Source: Stomorhina lunata (taxonomy: Eukaryota > Arthropoda > Insecta > Diptera > Rhiniidae). Taken from it: 64,000 bases of DNA. The translations under genes were made by a program, and so were the position numbers. The notes beneath the pieces were generated by a model, which was not told the origin of the DNA, searched no databases, and worked only from the letters and a program-made list of their open reading frames with translations. Below, one piece after another: positions 28,121 to 59,560 of this stretch (the stretch's first letter is position 1; each line of letters starts with the position of its first letter). The stretch spans positions 6,327,442 through 6,391,441 of the forward strand of contig OW121740.1 in NCBI GenBank assembly GCA_933228675.1, written 5' to 3'.

Positions 28121-28267
28121 TTTTTGGTAAAAACAAAAAAAAAATTGGTAAAAACATTTTCTATTGAAAGATTTTGATAAAAAATTTTTGATAATAAAAT
28201 TTTCTATAGAAAAATGTTTGATAAAAAAATTTTCTTTAGATAAATTTGTGATAAAAAAATTTTCTAT
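28121..28267. repeat. GATAAAAAAATTTTCTATAG-type tandem repeat
   Basis: About five degenerate units of roughly 27-30 bases. It runs directly into the 29-bp array that starts at 28268. Related arrays lie at 62320-62545 and 62895-63320. Confidence 0.65.
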
Positions 28268-29084
28268 AGTCAATTTTCGAAAAATTTCCTATAAATAGTC
28301 AATTTCCGAAAAATTTCCTATAAATAGTAAATTTATGAAAAATTTCCCATAAATAGTAAATTTTTGAAAAATTTCCTATAAATAATTAATTTTAGAAAAA
28401 TTTCCTATAAATAGTAAATTTTCGAAAAATTTCCTATAAATAGTCAATTTTCGAAAAATTTTCCATAAAAAGTCAATTTTCGAAAAATTTCCTATAAATA
28501 GTCCTTTTTGAAAAATTTCCTGTAAATAGTAAATTTTCGAAAAATTTTCTATAAATAGTCAATTTTCGAAAAATTTCCTATAAATAGTCAATTTTCGAAA
28601 AATTTTCTATAAATAGTCATTTTCGAAAAATTTCCTATAAATATTCAATTTTCGAAAAATTTCCTATAAATAGTCAATTTTCGAAAAATTTCCTATAAAT
28701 AGTCCTTTTTGAAAAATTTCCTGTAAATAGTCAATTTTCGAAAATAGCTTTTCGAAATAGCAATTTTCGAAAAATTTCCTATAAATAGTCAATTTTCGAA
28801 AAATTTCCCATAAATAGTCAATTTTCGAAAAATTTCCTATAAATAGTCCTTTTTGAAAAATTTCCTGTAAATAGTAAATTTTCGAAAAATTTTCTATAAA
28901 TAGTCATTTTTCGAAAAATTTCCTATAAATAGTCAATTTTCGAAAAATTTTCTATAAATAGTCATTTTCGAAAAATTTCCTATAAATAGTCAATTTTCGA
29001 AAAATTTCCTATAGTCAATTTTCGAAAAATTTCCTATAAATAGTAAATTTTTTAAAAATTTCCTATAAATAGTCAATTTTCGAA
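28268..29084 (+). repeat. 29-bp minisatellite array 1
   Basis: About 28 tandem units of 29 bp with core TAGTCAATTTTCGAAAAAT in this orientation, including variants and a few truncated units. The same unit appears in reverse complement in the arrays at 30400-31120 and 32736-33610. Confidence 0.93.
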
Positions 29085-30084
29085 TTGATTATTTAAAGGT
29101 CAATTATAGGCCTAACAAATGTTTTGCCTGTTAAAAATAAACAAAATTGTTCAAAAACAAGTTTCTTAGTTTCTTCCCGGATTTTAGTTTTACGTTTTCC
29201 AAAGACACAAAATTTGGATTTATCTTTATGAAATTAGACACAAACATGTTTTTTTTTTCACTACTATTGGCAAGACATATAAGACTTATTTTTCGAAATT
29301 GAGATTTTGGCCACAAATTTAAGTATACAATATTTTGATGCAATTTACAAGAGATATTGCGTTTATAAACAAAAATAATTTTGTTGATAACGATCCATAT
29401 TTGAACATAACGACAATAGCGCCCATACAAGACCTTCGTACAAAGGCCACTTAAAAGCCTCGAAATATTGATATTTTTTAGAACTTTTTTTCAAAATCCA
29501 TCATTATTGATATACCCTACACAAGAGTATCGGACTTATCAATAGGATCAAAGCTATTAAAATTTGTGGCTTTATCTATAGGTTTGCCTAAAATGGTGTA
29601 TGTGAATTTTATTTGGAACACTCCTTTTTATTAGTTTAAGGTTTTTATTTACAAAAAACATTAATTTTATTATTTTTTTTAATTTGTATACATTTAAAAT
29701 TTATCTAGTTTTTTTTATTTATATACATTTTATTTAATTCTTTTTTTAAATTATTATTATCAAAAAAAAAAAAAGTTTCAATAAATTATAGAAAATAAAA
29801 TCAAAAAAATTGTTTGAAAAATCAAGAAAACGGCAGTAGATTTTATAAAATTTATTTATTTTTTTAACTGCTATAAATGTTTGGCACATTTCAAAGGCAT
29901 TTTTTATTATGTGTATTTTTATGTTTTTTGTTTGTTGGGTTTGGTGTTATTATAGTAAATATTGAAATAATAAATTGAAATAATAATAAAATAATACTTT
30001 CGGCTGACATTTTGTTAAGATTTTTTGGTCCCGCTTTAATAGAAACTATAATTTTGAATTAATCCAGTAAATTATCATAACATT

Positions 30085-30226
30085 AAGCCTTTTTACGGGT
30101 GTCAAAGTCGTATCTTCGACTACAATAGTTTAGTACCAGATTAAAGAAAATATCAATACAATTTCTTTAGTCTAGTACAAAACCATCATAGTTGAATATA
30201 TGACTTTAACACTTGTAATAAGGCTG
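30085..30226. mobile_element. Short foldback element
   Basis: About 142 bp with imperfect terminal inverted repeats: AGCCTTTTTACGGGTGTC at the left against AGCCTTATTACAAGTGTT in reverse complement at the right. It lies between minisatellite arrays 1 and 2. Confidence 0.6.
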
Positions 30227-30399
30227 ATTTTGAAATCACTCGAAATCATTTAAAAAATATAAGAATGCCCGATTACTTGATATCTTCATCATTATGGTCA
30301 AATATGGACCAATAGTACAAATTTATAAGTTTTTTTTTTATTCTTAGAGACACAAATATACATCTGAACTTAAATTTTCTATTTTAGTAAATATTTTCA

Positions 30400-31120
30400 A
30401 AATTTACTATTTTCGAAAATAATTTTTTTATAGAAAATTATTACTTTTTATAGGAAATTTTTCGAAAATTGACTATTTATAGGAAATTTTTAAAAATTAA
30501 AAAAAAATTGACTATTTATAGGAAATTTTTTGAAAATTGACTATTTATAGGAAATTTTTCGAAAATTGACTATTTATAGGAAATTTTTCGAAAATTGACT
30601 ATTTATAGGAAATTTTTTCGAAAATTGACTATTTATAGGAAATTTTTCGAAAATTGACTATTTATAGGAAATTTTTCGAAAATTTACTATTTATAGGAAA
30701 TTTTTCAAAAATTGACTTTTTATGGAAAATTTTTCAAAAATTGATATTTATAGGAAATTTTTCGAAAATTGACTATTTATAGGAAATTTTTCGAAAATTG
30801 ACTATTTATAGGAATTTTTTCGAAAATTGACTATTTATAGTAAATTTTTCAAAAATTGACTATTTATAGGAAATTTTTTCGAAAATTGACTATTTATAGG
30901 AAATTTTTCGAAAATTGATCATTTATAGGAAATTTTTCCGAAAATTGGCTATTTATAGGAAATTTTTCGAAAATTTACTATTTTTAGGATATTTTCCGAA
31001 AATTTACTATCATAGAAAATTTTTCGAATATTTACAATTTTTAGGAACTTTTTCGAAAATTTACTATTTTTAGGAAATTTTTCGAAAATTTACTATTTTA
31101 GAAAATTGTTCAAAAATTTG
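30400..31120 (-). repeat. 29-bp minisatellite array 2 (inverted)
   Basis: About 24 units of the same 29-bp repeat as array 1 in the opposite orientation, core ATTTTTCGAAAATTGACTA on the plus strand. The units are more degenerate toward both edges. Confidence 0.92.
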
Positions 31121-32735
31121 TTACATTAAAATCTGGGATATTTGCAGAAATCTTTAGGTTTAAAATTGTAATTTTACCCATGAAATAATAATAACAAGGA
31201 AGTTTCATTCTCTCTCTTCAAAATTATTTTGAAGTATATTGGGTTTTTGAAGTTTGATATTTGAAAACAAATGAAAGAAAAATGTTGCCACATTAAGAAA
31301 AGGGGTACGAAATACATTGGGAATAATTATCAAAAATGTATAATTTTGAAGTTAAACATATAATGAAGACATTCAATATTAAAGAAATAAATTTGTATGA
31401 TTGTATGATTGTTTATTGAACATTTGTAGTAAATATTTATAAGTTTTTTATACAAAAATTTTGTCATCATACAATATTAGAAAAGTGGGATTGTCGGCAA
31501 AAATATGGTAGCACAAACTTTCACTATCCTAACAAACGTCAGAAAGTTATCATGGCGACAAAAAGAGAGAATGGAACAACCTTCAGTATTATTAAGTCAT
31601 GATTTTACCGGATTATTTTTTTTAAGAAACATAAATATTTGAATACTGAAATTAATAGGTTCAAACTATTTCAAAATCAAAACTTGTTTATTGTTATTTA
31701 TCAGTTAACAAAAAAGATTTAAAAAAAAAGTCAATGTCTGTGAAAAAATATAAAATTTTGAATTTTGGTTTAAATTAAATTCTAGCTGAAATACATATGT
31801 ATGTATGTTTATAGGTATTCAAATTTCGAATTTAAATACTCGTATTTAATGTTTATACCACCAATAAATGAATTCAAAATAAAAAATAATAAATTTGTCT
31901 TTAAATAAAAAACAAAAAGTAAAAGATTTTCTTTTTCAATTAAAAATTACTAAAATTTTATTTAGGTATATATTTATCAAATTAACTTTATTTAACTTAA
32001 AATAATGAAAAAAAATTATAAAGAATAAAAAATTGATTTAACAGCATTATTTTAACAAAAAAACTTTTTCTTTAACTGGTTTTTAAATCTTAACAGGAAA
32101 AACAGAAATAAAAAGAATTAAATTATTTGTGTATTTGCAATATAACAAAATTATATAAGAATTAATAAAAAACATACATAAGTTAATTAATTACACTACG
32201 GCACATATAAATTACAAATTGAAACAAATTGTAATTAACTTTGATTTCCTAAATTTGTAGTTTATATCTTCTATTTTTTCTAGTTGCTCGATATCTCCAA
32301 AACTAGTGAGAGCTTAACAAAAATTTTTAAGATGTTTTAAAGAAAACCTATTTTTGAACTTTGGTTTTTCTTATTGATTGAATAGGTCAAAGTGTTTTTT
32401 AGTTATATTGAGAAAGTCACAAAAAAAAGAGTAAAAAATAGCTAAAATTTTTATAACAAATTGTAAACAACTTTGACCTCCTTAATTCGTATTACAGTCA
32501 TGTCACAAATTCCGTTTGGAATTGAAACCATTCCCTAGTTTAATTCCTATTGAAATGGTTTCAGATTCTATTACAAAATATTTCAATTGAAATCAATAAC
32601 ATGCCTGATACAGGCATGGAATTGAAAGCATTCCGTAATTGAATCGAAATCGAAATGATTTTAGGTTCAACAGATTTCAATGCTCTAAACATTACAAAAA
32701 AAAAAAAAATGATTTAAAACTTTACAACTAAAATT
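31121..32735. other. AT-rich spacer between arrays 2 and 3
   Basis: No coding signal. Near 32490-32680 the sequence is slightly less AT-rich (ATTCCGTTTGGAATTG and similar short inverted motifs). The motif TTCCGTTYGGAATTG-like recurs near 33920-33945. Confidence 0.4.
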
Positions 32736-33610
32736 GAATATTTATAGACAATTTTTCGAAAATTGACTATTTATAGGAAATTTTTCGAAAATTGACTATT
32801 TATAGGAAATTTTTCGAAAATTGACTATTTATAGGAAATTTTTCGAAAATTGACTATTTATAGGAAATTTTTCGAAAATTTACTATTTATAGGAAATTTT
32901 TCGAAAATTTACTATTTATAGAAAATTTTTCGAAAATTTACTATTTATAGAAAATTTTTCGAAAATTGACTATTTATAGGAAATTTTTCGAAAATTGACT
33001 ATTTATAGGAAATTTTTCGAAAATTTACTATTTATAGGAAATTTTTCGAAAATTTACTATTTATAGAAAATTTTTCGAAAATTGACTATTTATAGAAAAT
33101 TTTTCGAAAATTGACTGTTTATAGGAAATTTTTCGAAAATTGACTATTTATAGGAAATTTTTCGAAAATTTACTATTTATAGGAAATTTTTCGAAAATTG
33201 ACTATTTATAGGAAATTTTTCGAAAATTTACTATTTATAGAAAATTTTTCGAAAATTGACTATTTATAGGAAATTTTTCGAAAATTGACTATTTATAGGA
33301 AATTTTTCGAAAATTGACTATTTATAGGAAATTTTTCGAAAATTTACTATTTATAGGAAATTTTTCGAAAATTTACTATTTATAGAAAATTTTTCGAAAA
33401 TTGACTATTTATAGGAAATTTTTCGAAAATTGACTATTTATAGGAAATTTTTCGAAAATTTACTATTTATAGAAAATTTTTCGAAAATTGACTATTTATA
33501 GGAAATTTTTCGAAAATTGACTATTTATAGGAAATTTTTCGAAAATTTACTATTTATAGGAAATTTTTCGAAAATTGACTATTTATATGAAATTTTTCAA
33601 AAATTTGCTA
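32736..33610 (-). repeat. 29-bp minisatellite array 3 (homogeneous)
   Basis: About 29 units of 29 bp, almost identical except at two variable sites: TTGACTA or TTTACTA, and GGAAA or GAAAA. Same orientation as array 2. It ends about 0.66 kb beyond the gpp stop codon, on the 3' side of the gene. Confidence 0.95.
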
Positions 33611-33682
33611 CTTTAAAATCAGTAACACTATTTTTGCTTACAGAAATAAAACTGATTAATTGAAGAAATTATTCAAATATTC

Positions 33683-33806
33683 AACCTTATAACAGTTGTC
33701 GAATATATGTACGACTTCGACAGTTAGTACTAGATTAAGGAAAACATCAACCCAATTTCATTTATCTGGTACTAATTGTCGTAGTCGAAGTCGTATACTC
33801 GAAAAA
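33683..33806. mobile_element. Short foldback element
   Basis: About 124 bp: CGACTTCGACAGTTAGTACTAG at the left is mirrored by GGTACTAATTGTCG and CGAAGTCG at the right. Related in sequence to the element at 30085-30226 (GACTTCGAC and TAGTACYAGATTAA motifs). It lies 70 bases from array 3. Confidence 0.6.
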
Positions 33807-34266
33807 CAAGAAAAAAAAAATACAAATTCAATTCCATTTGAAAAATAGAAAGTGGTTTTATTCCGAAAAAAAAATCGTTTTACTTTTTCTATAGAAGCAA
33901 AAGTACGGCATTTATTCCAGTTCCGAACGGAATTGAGTTCTGAGACATGGCTGTATGTGTAGGTCTAAAATAAAGTTACTCTTAAGTTTTGGATGTTATT
34001 ATTAACTAAATAGAGCTAACAGAGGCAACTCGAAAAAAACAGTACTATTTTTGGCTTCAACTGATCAAAATTAGCTAACAGATATTGTGCCTTAAAATTT
34101 TGTTCCGTTCTGTGTAAAACTAAGTTAAATAATTTCAAATATAAGTATAATAATAAAAAAATAAACAATTTTGTTAAAGAAAAATAAAGAAAACACAGAA
34201 AATGAAATAAAACCTTATTTTAATTTAGTTATAAAAATTATATTATTACTTTAACTTTTAACAAAT

Positions 34267-54330
<20,064 letters not shown>

Positions 54331-54599
54331 ATTTCGTACACGTTCTTGTCCACTCTCTTAAAGTAGCTCACGGAAATGGTGATGAAAAAGTGTTCCTAAA
54401 CAGCCCAAAAGCAGCCAGCAGTGCTGGTAAAACAGCTAGCAGCAGGCGGCAGTTAGATAGACGGCGATCAAGCTGAATGATGAAGACCGCTTAAGAGAGT
54501 AGAGGCAAATGATTAAAATTAAGTTGTTAAAGGAGTTGATGACTAAGAGGGCGGCTGGATGGTTGGTTTTGTTTTAAGTTGTTGGTTGATAAACAGATG

Positions 54600-54675
54600 A
54601 TCTTTTTGTCGTAATTGATTGTTCTCTTTGCTTAATGTAAACAACTCTCTCTTTCTCTAACTCTCTTTGTTATTA
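54600..54675 (-). promoter_or_regulatory. Possible GAGA-type promoter-proximal elements of gpp
   Basis: CT-rich runs (TTCTCTTTG, CTCTCTCTTTCTCTAACTCT) read GAGAG on the gpp coding strand, about 300 bases upstream of its ATG. GAGA-factor sites of this kind are common near fly promoters; function here is inferred. Confidence 0.3.
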
Positions 54676-55885
54676 TTTTTGCTCTTAATGATGTTATTAT
54701 CCTTTGGTGACGTGTGTAGTTGTGCTGGGGGTTGTTGTTGTTCTCTTCTTCTTATTGTTTTGGATTCTCTTGCTGATGTTGCCAGATTTATTCGGTGGGT
54801 GTTTGTAGAGATTTTATGTTTGTTTTTTTTTTTACTTTTGGGTAAAGGCAGTAGATTTTTTGTTGTTTTATTATTATTTTTTTTTGTTATGATTTTATTT
54901 ATGATAAATGTTATAAATAATAATTTTTAATGGTTTATAGCAAAATTAAAACACAATAAAACATTTTGTGTTTAAAAGTATAAATAAATAAAATAATTAA
55001 TTCAGTTTTAACGTAATGGCAGGATAAAGGATTCTCTTTTGTTTTTTGCTTCTCTTTTTCTTGATGTATAAATTTTTTGTTTCAAAAGCGTAAAAAGCGT
55101 CCCAAAATGTTTCAAGGAATGAAAGAGAGTGTGTGTTTTGTAATATAAATGAGTGTAGGGAGAAGAGAGTGTTTTTTATTTTATTTCCGTTCAAATATTT
55201 AACGTTATAATTTAAACAGTTTTTGTTTGTTAAAAAACGCGTAACAAAAATTTAAATATTTTACAAAATTCTTCGTCTTTAAATTTGTTACGTTTGTTAA
55301 ATTTTTAATTACTCGTACGTTTTGAATTGCTACTTTTATTTCTTTTAGATTTACGCCAAAAATTATAATAAAATATAACAATAACTGATGATAATTGCGT
55401 AATTTAGTTCTTTTCAATTGTATGTTAGGATAACGATACATTTTCGTAAAAATACAACATTTTCAGAGTTTTAAACGATCAAGCTATAGTTTTTTTCTTG
55501 TTCTTGTTATTTTCAAAACTTTGACTTTATTCTTTATGACGTTTTTGCTTATATTCCGTGATGATTTCTGCTCTCTTTTCTTGGTATAAATGAAATATTA
55601 TTGTGTTTTAGGGTTTTGAGATGATATTTCTTATTTTTTTTTTCTTTTAGATTTTTTCACGTAAGAGCACAAGTGTCTGTAAAAGAAATAGAACGAGAAA
55701 AAAGTTTAACAAAAATTTTTAAAAGAAAATTAAAAAAATTTTGAAATAAAATTGTTTGGAAAAAAAAATAATAATAATAAAAAAAATATTAAATATTTAA
55801 CTTATTATGTAATATGATTAAATAGTCTTAAGGCTATTTTAAGCAAACATTAAATTTTTTATAGAAAACAAAATTTCGATTTTAT
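54676..55885. other. Upstream flank of gpp
   Basis: AT-rich DNA that may contain gpp 5' UTR exons. No coding gene seen; the small open frames (54667-54930, 54997-55194, 55205-55441) lack family features. Confidence 0.45.
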
Positions 55886-56098
55886 CAGGTATGTGATGAA
55901 AATCGATCGTTTACATATTTTTGAGATAATTTTCGGTTATTTCCCCCAAAAAATTAAAATTCCGGCTTTAATCCTTTCGACTAATATCTTATCTTTTATT
56001 TGGTATTTTTTTTTGGGAAAATAACCAAAAATTATCTCAAAAATATATCTGAAATCGATCGATTTGAAAACGATCGATTTCCATCACATATGTACCTG
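55886..56098. mobile_element. Palindromic MITE, copy 4
   Basis: About 213 bp. The left end is TATCAGGTATGTGATG and the right end, complemented, TATACAGG. These are the reverse of the ends of copies 1 and 3, so this copy is inserted in the opposite orientation. Both arms keep the GATCGATTT-type cores. Confidence 0.8.
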
Positions 56099-56485
56099 TA
56101 TATTCGAAATATTTTCGAAATCCCTCAAATTTATTTCTACAAAAATTTATTAATATAATTATCCACAATCAACATTTTTCAATAGAGCTTTTCACTACTA
56201 TATTTTTTAAAAGAAAAACTTATTAAAAATAAATTGAAAACTTATTGAATTTAATATTTAGAACAATAGAACTCAATACAAAAATTTTCGTTAAAATTAT
56301 GTTATCGTTTAAATTTTTTTTATAAAAAAATTGAAGCTTTTAAAATTAAACGTTTAAAAATTTTCAAGTATAAAAATGTATTCAACAAAAAATGTTAAAA
56401 AAATTTCAATAGGACTTTTTTTATTCAATAGAAAATTGTTCGCTATAACATTTTTTATTAGAAAATTAAAAAAATATATATATAT

Positions 56486-57779
56486 AGTGTTCTAAAAAAA
56501 ATATGCATTTACTATTTTAGACAAAATTTATCCATAGTGCAAGAAATAATTTATTTTTTGATCAAGTTAGTTTCTATAGATATGTCAGATACTATTATTT
56601 TAGAAATTATTAATTTTCAATAGTTATTTCAATCAAAATGGACTGCGAAAAAAAAGTTCGTGAAAATATAATTAAAACTTTTCAAAAAAATCCGTCATAG
56701 ACTTTTAAAAAAATAGCTAAAAATTTGAAAGTTGACCCTCGAACGGTTTCTAATGCCATCAGACGGTATAAGGAAAACCTGAGCATTGAAAGAAAACCAG
56801 GATCAGGGAGGAAAAAAGGTCCTACAGATATTGGTAAGGCAAAAGAAGTCGAGCGACTCTTTCGAAGAGCGCCTAACACTTCTTTAAGAAAAGCAGCTCG
56901 TACGGTGAAATGTTCTACGAATTTTGCACATAGAGTCAAAGCTTATGCTGGACTGAAAACATACAAAGTCCAAAAGGTTCCAGATCGCAATTCTATAAAG
57001 AACTTAGAAGCAAAAAAACGAGCGAAAAAATTGAAGTCTGATTTTATAAAAAAATACACCTGTTGTGTGATGGATGATGAAACATATGTACTGGCAGACT
57101 TTTCTCAACTTCCTGGTCAAGATTTTTATGTTGCTGATAAACGGGGCAATGTTCGGCAAGAGTTTCGCACAAAAAAACAAACAAAATTCCCTAAGAAGTT
57201 TCTCGTGTGGCAAGCTATTTGCAGTTGTGGCAAAAGAAGTAAAGTATTTGTGGCATCTGGCACAATAAACACAGAAATTTATATAAAGGAGTGCCTACAA
57301 AAACGGTTGTTACCCTTTTTAAGAGAGCACAGAGTGACTACATTTTTTTGGCCCGATTTGGCATCATGCCATTATGGAAAAAAGGCAATTGAGTGGTACT
57401 CAAAGAATAATGTCATTTTTGTACCACTAGAGGCAAATCCACCTAACTGTCCAGAACTTCGGCCTGTGGAAAGGTATTGGGCTCTGGTAAAAAAGGAATT
57501 GAAGAACACAGGAAAGATTTCCAAGAACATGTCCGATTTTAAGCGCAGGTGGAACACATGCTCCAAAAAGGTATCATCAGAAGCAACTGTAAAATCTTTA
57601 ATGGGAGGGTTTCCGAAAAAAGTCGATAATTTTGCAAAACCCGAGTACAAAGTAAACATTTTAATGCTAAATGATTTTGTATAATATGTCATTATATTTG
57701 CGTATTTTGTAGAGTTTTTATATTAAAAGGTTTGATTTTTATTTAAGAAAATCCAACTACAAATTTTATTTAGAGCACT
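56486..57779 (+). mobile_element. Tc1/mariner-superfamily transposon, near complete
   Basis: About 1.29 kb. Left end AGTGTTCTAAAAAAAAT and right end, complemented, AGTGCTCTAAATAAAAT make terminal inverted repeats of about 22 bp with a few mismatches. They bracket a single transposase frame. A TATATA run lies outside the left end, but no clean TA duplication is visible at the right. Confidence 0.82.
56638..57684 (+). pseudogene. DD37E-type transposase with one premature stop
   Basis: DDE transposase of the IS630-Tc1-mariner superfamily, which cuts and pastes its own element. From the ATG at 56638 the frame is 348 residues long with a single TAG at codon 21 (56698-56700); from codon 30 on it is fully open. 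Seen: an N-terminal helix-turn-helix (KKIAKNLKVDPRTVSNAIRR), a second HTH-like segment (SLRKAARTVKCS), catalytic Asp in CVMDDETY (residues 146-147), Asp in FFWPDLASCHYG (about 240) and Glu in LRPVERYW (about 278). The spacing between the last two is 37 residues, hence DD37E. The near-intact frame points to recent activity. A downstream start could still give a protein lacking part of the DNA-binding domain. Confidence 0.85.
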
Positions 57780-59560
57780 CTTTAATATTTAGCTGTAAAA
57801 AGAAGATTCAATCAAAAACTATAAAATTTTTTTCAATAGAAACAATTAATTCATTCAAATTTTTTGGCGTAAAAATTATTTCAATTTAAAGAAAATTATT
57901 CAATAAAAATTTATCAAACACAAAAGTTTTCCCTATAAAAGTTTTCCCTATAAAAATTTTACAAAATAAAATTTTTCTCTATAAAAAGATTTTCGTAAAA
58001 AATTTGTTCGCTATAATATTTTTTTTTATTAGAAAATGAAAAAAATCAGTACAAAATTTTTCACTGTGAAAAAAAGGATTAAATTGAAAACTATAAAATA
58101 TTTTCGATCGAAAAAAAGTATTTTATACAAATTTTTTGGCATAAAAATTATTTCAATTTAAAGATTCAAATAAAATTGATTTTTTTCCATGAGAAATTTG
58201 GGCCGAAAAATATTTATAATTAAGAATTTCTTTAAATAATTTTTTTTTGCTTTAAAAATCCTTTTAACACAAAAATTATATAAACATTTTTTGCCAATAA
58301 AATATTTTCGGTATAAAATTTTTTTCATTAAAACAAAAAGTTTTTAACGCTTTACTGTAGTGTTTTGCACTAAGATCCCAATTTATTATAATTAAATATT
58401 ATTGTAAAAAGTTTTTGCTATAAAAATTTTTCAAAATAAAATTTTTCTCTATAAAAAACTTTTTCGTAAAAAAATTTTTTTCCATTAAAAATTTTGGACC
58501 AAAAATTTTTTCCATTGAAAATTTTTTTCAATATTTTTTTTAAGGCCCAAAATTTTTTCAATAAAAATATTTCGGCATAAAATTTAAAAAAAAAAAAAAA
58601 ATTATAAAAAACTTTGACTATAAAAAATACTTTGCTATAGTTTTTTCAATATAATTTTATTTTGCTTTAAAAATCCTTCTAACACAAAAATTATATAAAC
58701 ATTTTTTTCATAAAAAAATTTTCGGTATAAAAATTAAAAAAAACTTTGACTATAAAAAAAGTTAATAGAATTTTTTTTCTTAAGTAGAAAATTTTTTGCC
58801 ATAGTTTTTTTTCAATAATTTTTTTTGCTTTAAAAATCCTTTTAACACAAAAATTGTATAAAAATGTTTTTCAATAAAAAGCTTTTAATAAAAAGCTTGC
58901 TTTAAAAATCGTTTTAACACAAAAATTATATAAAAAAGTTTTTCCATAAAAAGCATTTTTTTTCACAAAAATTTTGGAAAAACATTAGATTATAAAACAT
59001 AATTGATAGGATTTTTTTTCTTTTTATTAGAAAATTTGTCGCTATTTTATTTTTTAAATTATTTTTTTTATATTATTTTTTAAAAAAACTTTTTATTTTT
59101 AAAATTTTTTGTAATATAAATTTTTTGTCATAATTTTTTTTTTTTAAATTAAAATTTTTTATACAAGTTTTTTTACAAACAAACTTTTGCTATAAAAATG
59201 TTAACAAACATTTATTTTCAATTTATTTATTATGAAATCATTTTATAAAAAATTTAATTTTTTGTCATAAAATCTTTTTTTTTAAGTTTAAAGTTTTGTA
59301 TACAAAATTTTTACAAACAAATTTTTGCTATAAAAATTTTAACAAAATTCGTTTCTTTTTTCAATTGATTTAATATGAAATCATTTTATAGAAAATTTAG
59401 TTCATATCGATAATAAAAATGTTCTTTGTGTAGTTGCATAAAAAAGTGATATTTCCATGAAAAAAAAAAAAAAAAATTAATCTATGAAAAACAAAATTTT
59501 TTCCACCTAACAAATACATTTTTTTTACTAGCATTTAGTTAAAAATAGTAACTTCAAATG
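57780..59560. repeat. Degenerate AT-rich repeat region
   Basis: Poorly ordered TTTTGCTATAAAAATTTT-like sequence. Within it a longer unit with GCTTTAAAAATCCTTTTAAC recurs four times, at about 58247, 58661, 58827 and 58888. Confidence 0.55.

Larger units (their letters stand above)
24764..34266. other. Gene-free repeat region
   Basis: About 9.5 kb between zinc-finger gene 2 and the 3' end of gpp with no believable gene. It holds SINE fragments, MITE copy 2, a nested inverted-repeat element (25824-26235), three minisatellite arrays, and foldback elements at 30085-30226 and 33683-33806. About 26240-27960 is plain AT-rich DNA with no structure I could define. Confidence 0.7.

Noticed and set aside
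28268..33610. Regular repeats with constant length, superficially like CRISPR arrays
   Set aside because: The 29-bp units are directly abutting with no unique spacers, and the genome is a fly with introns; this is a minisatellite.
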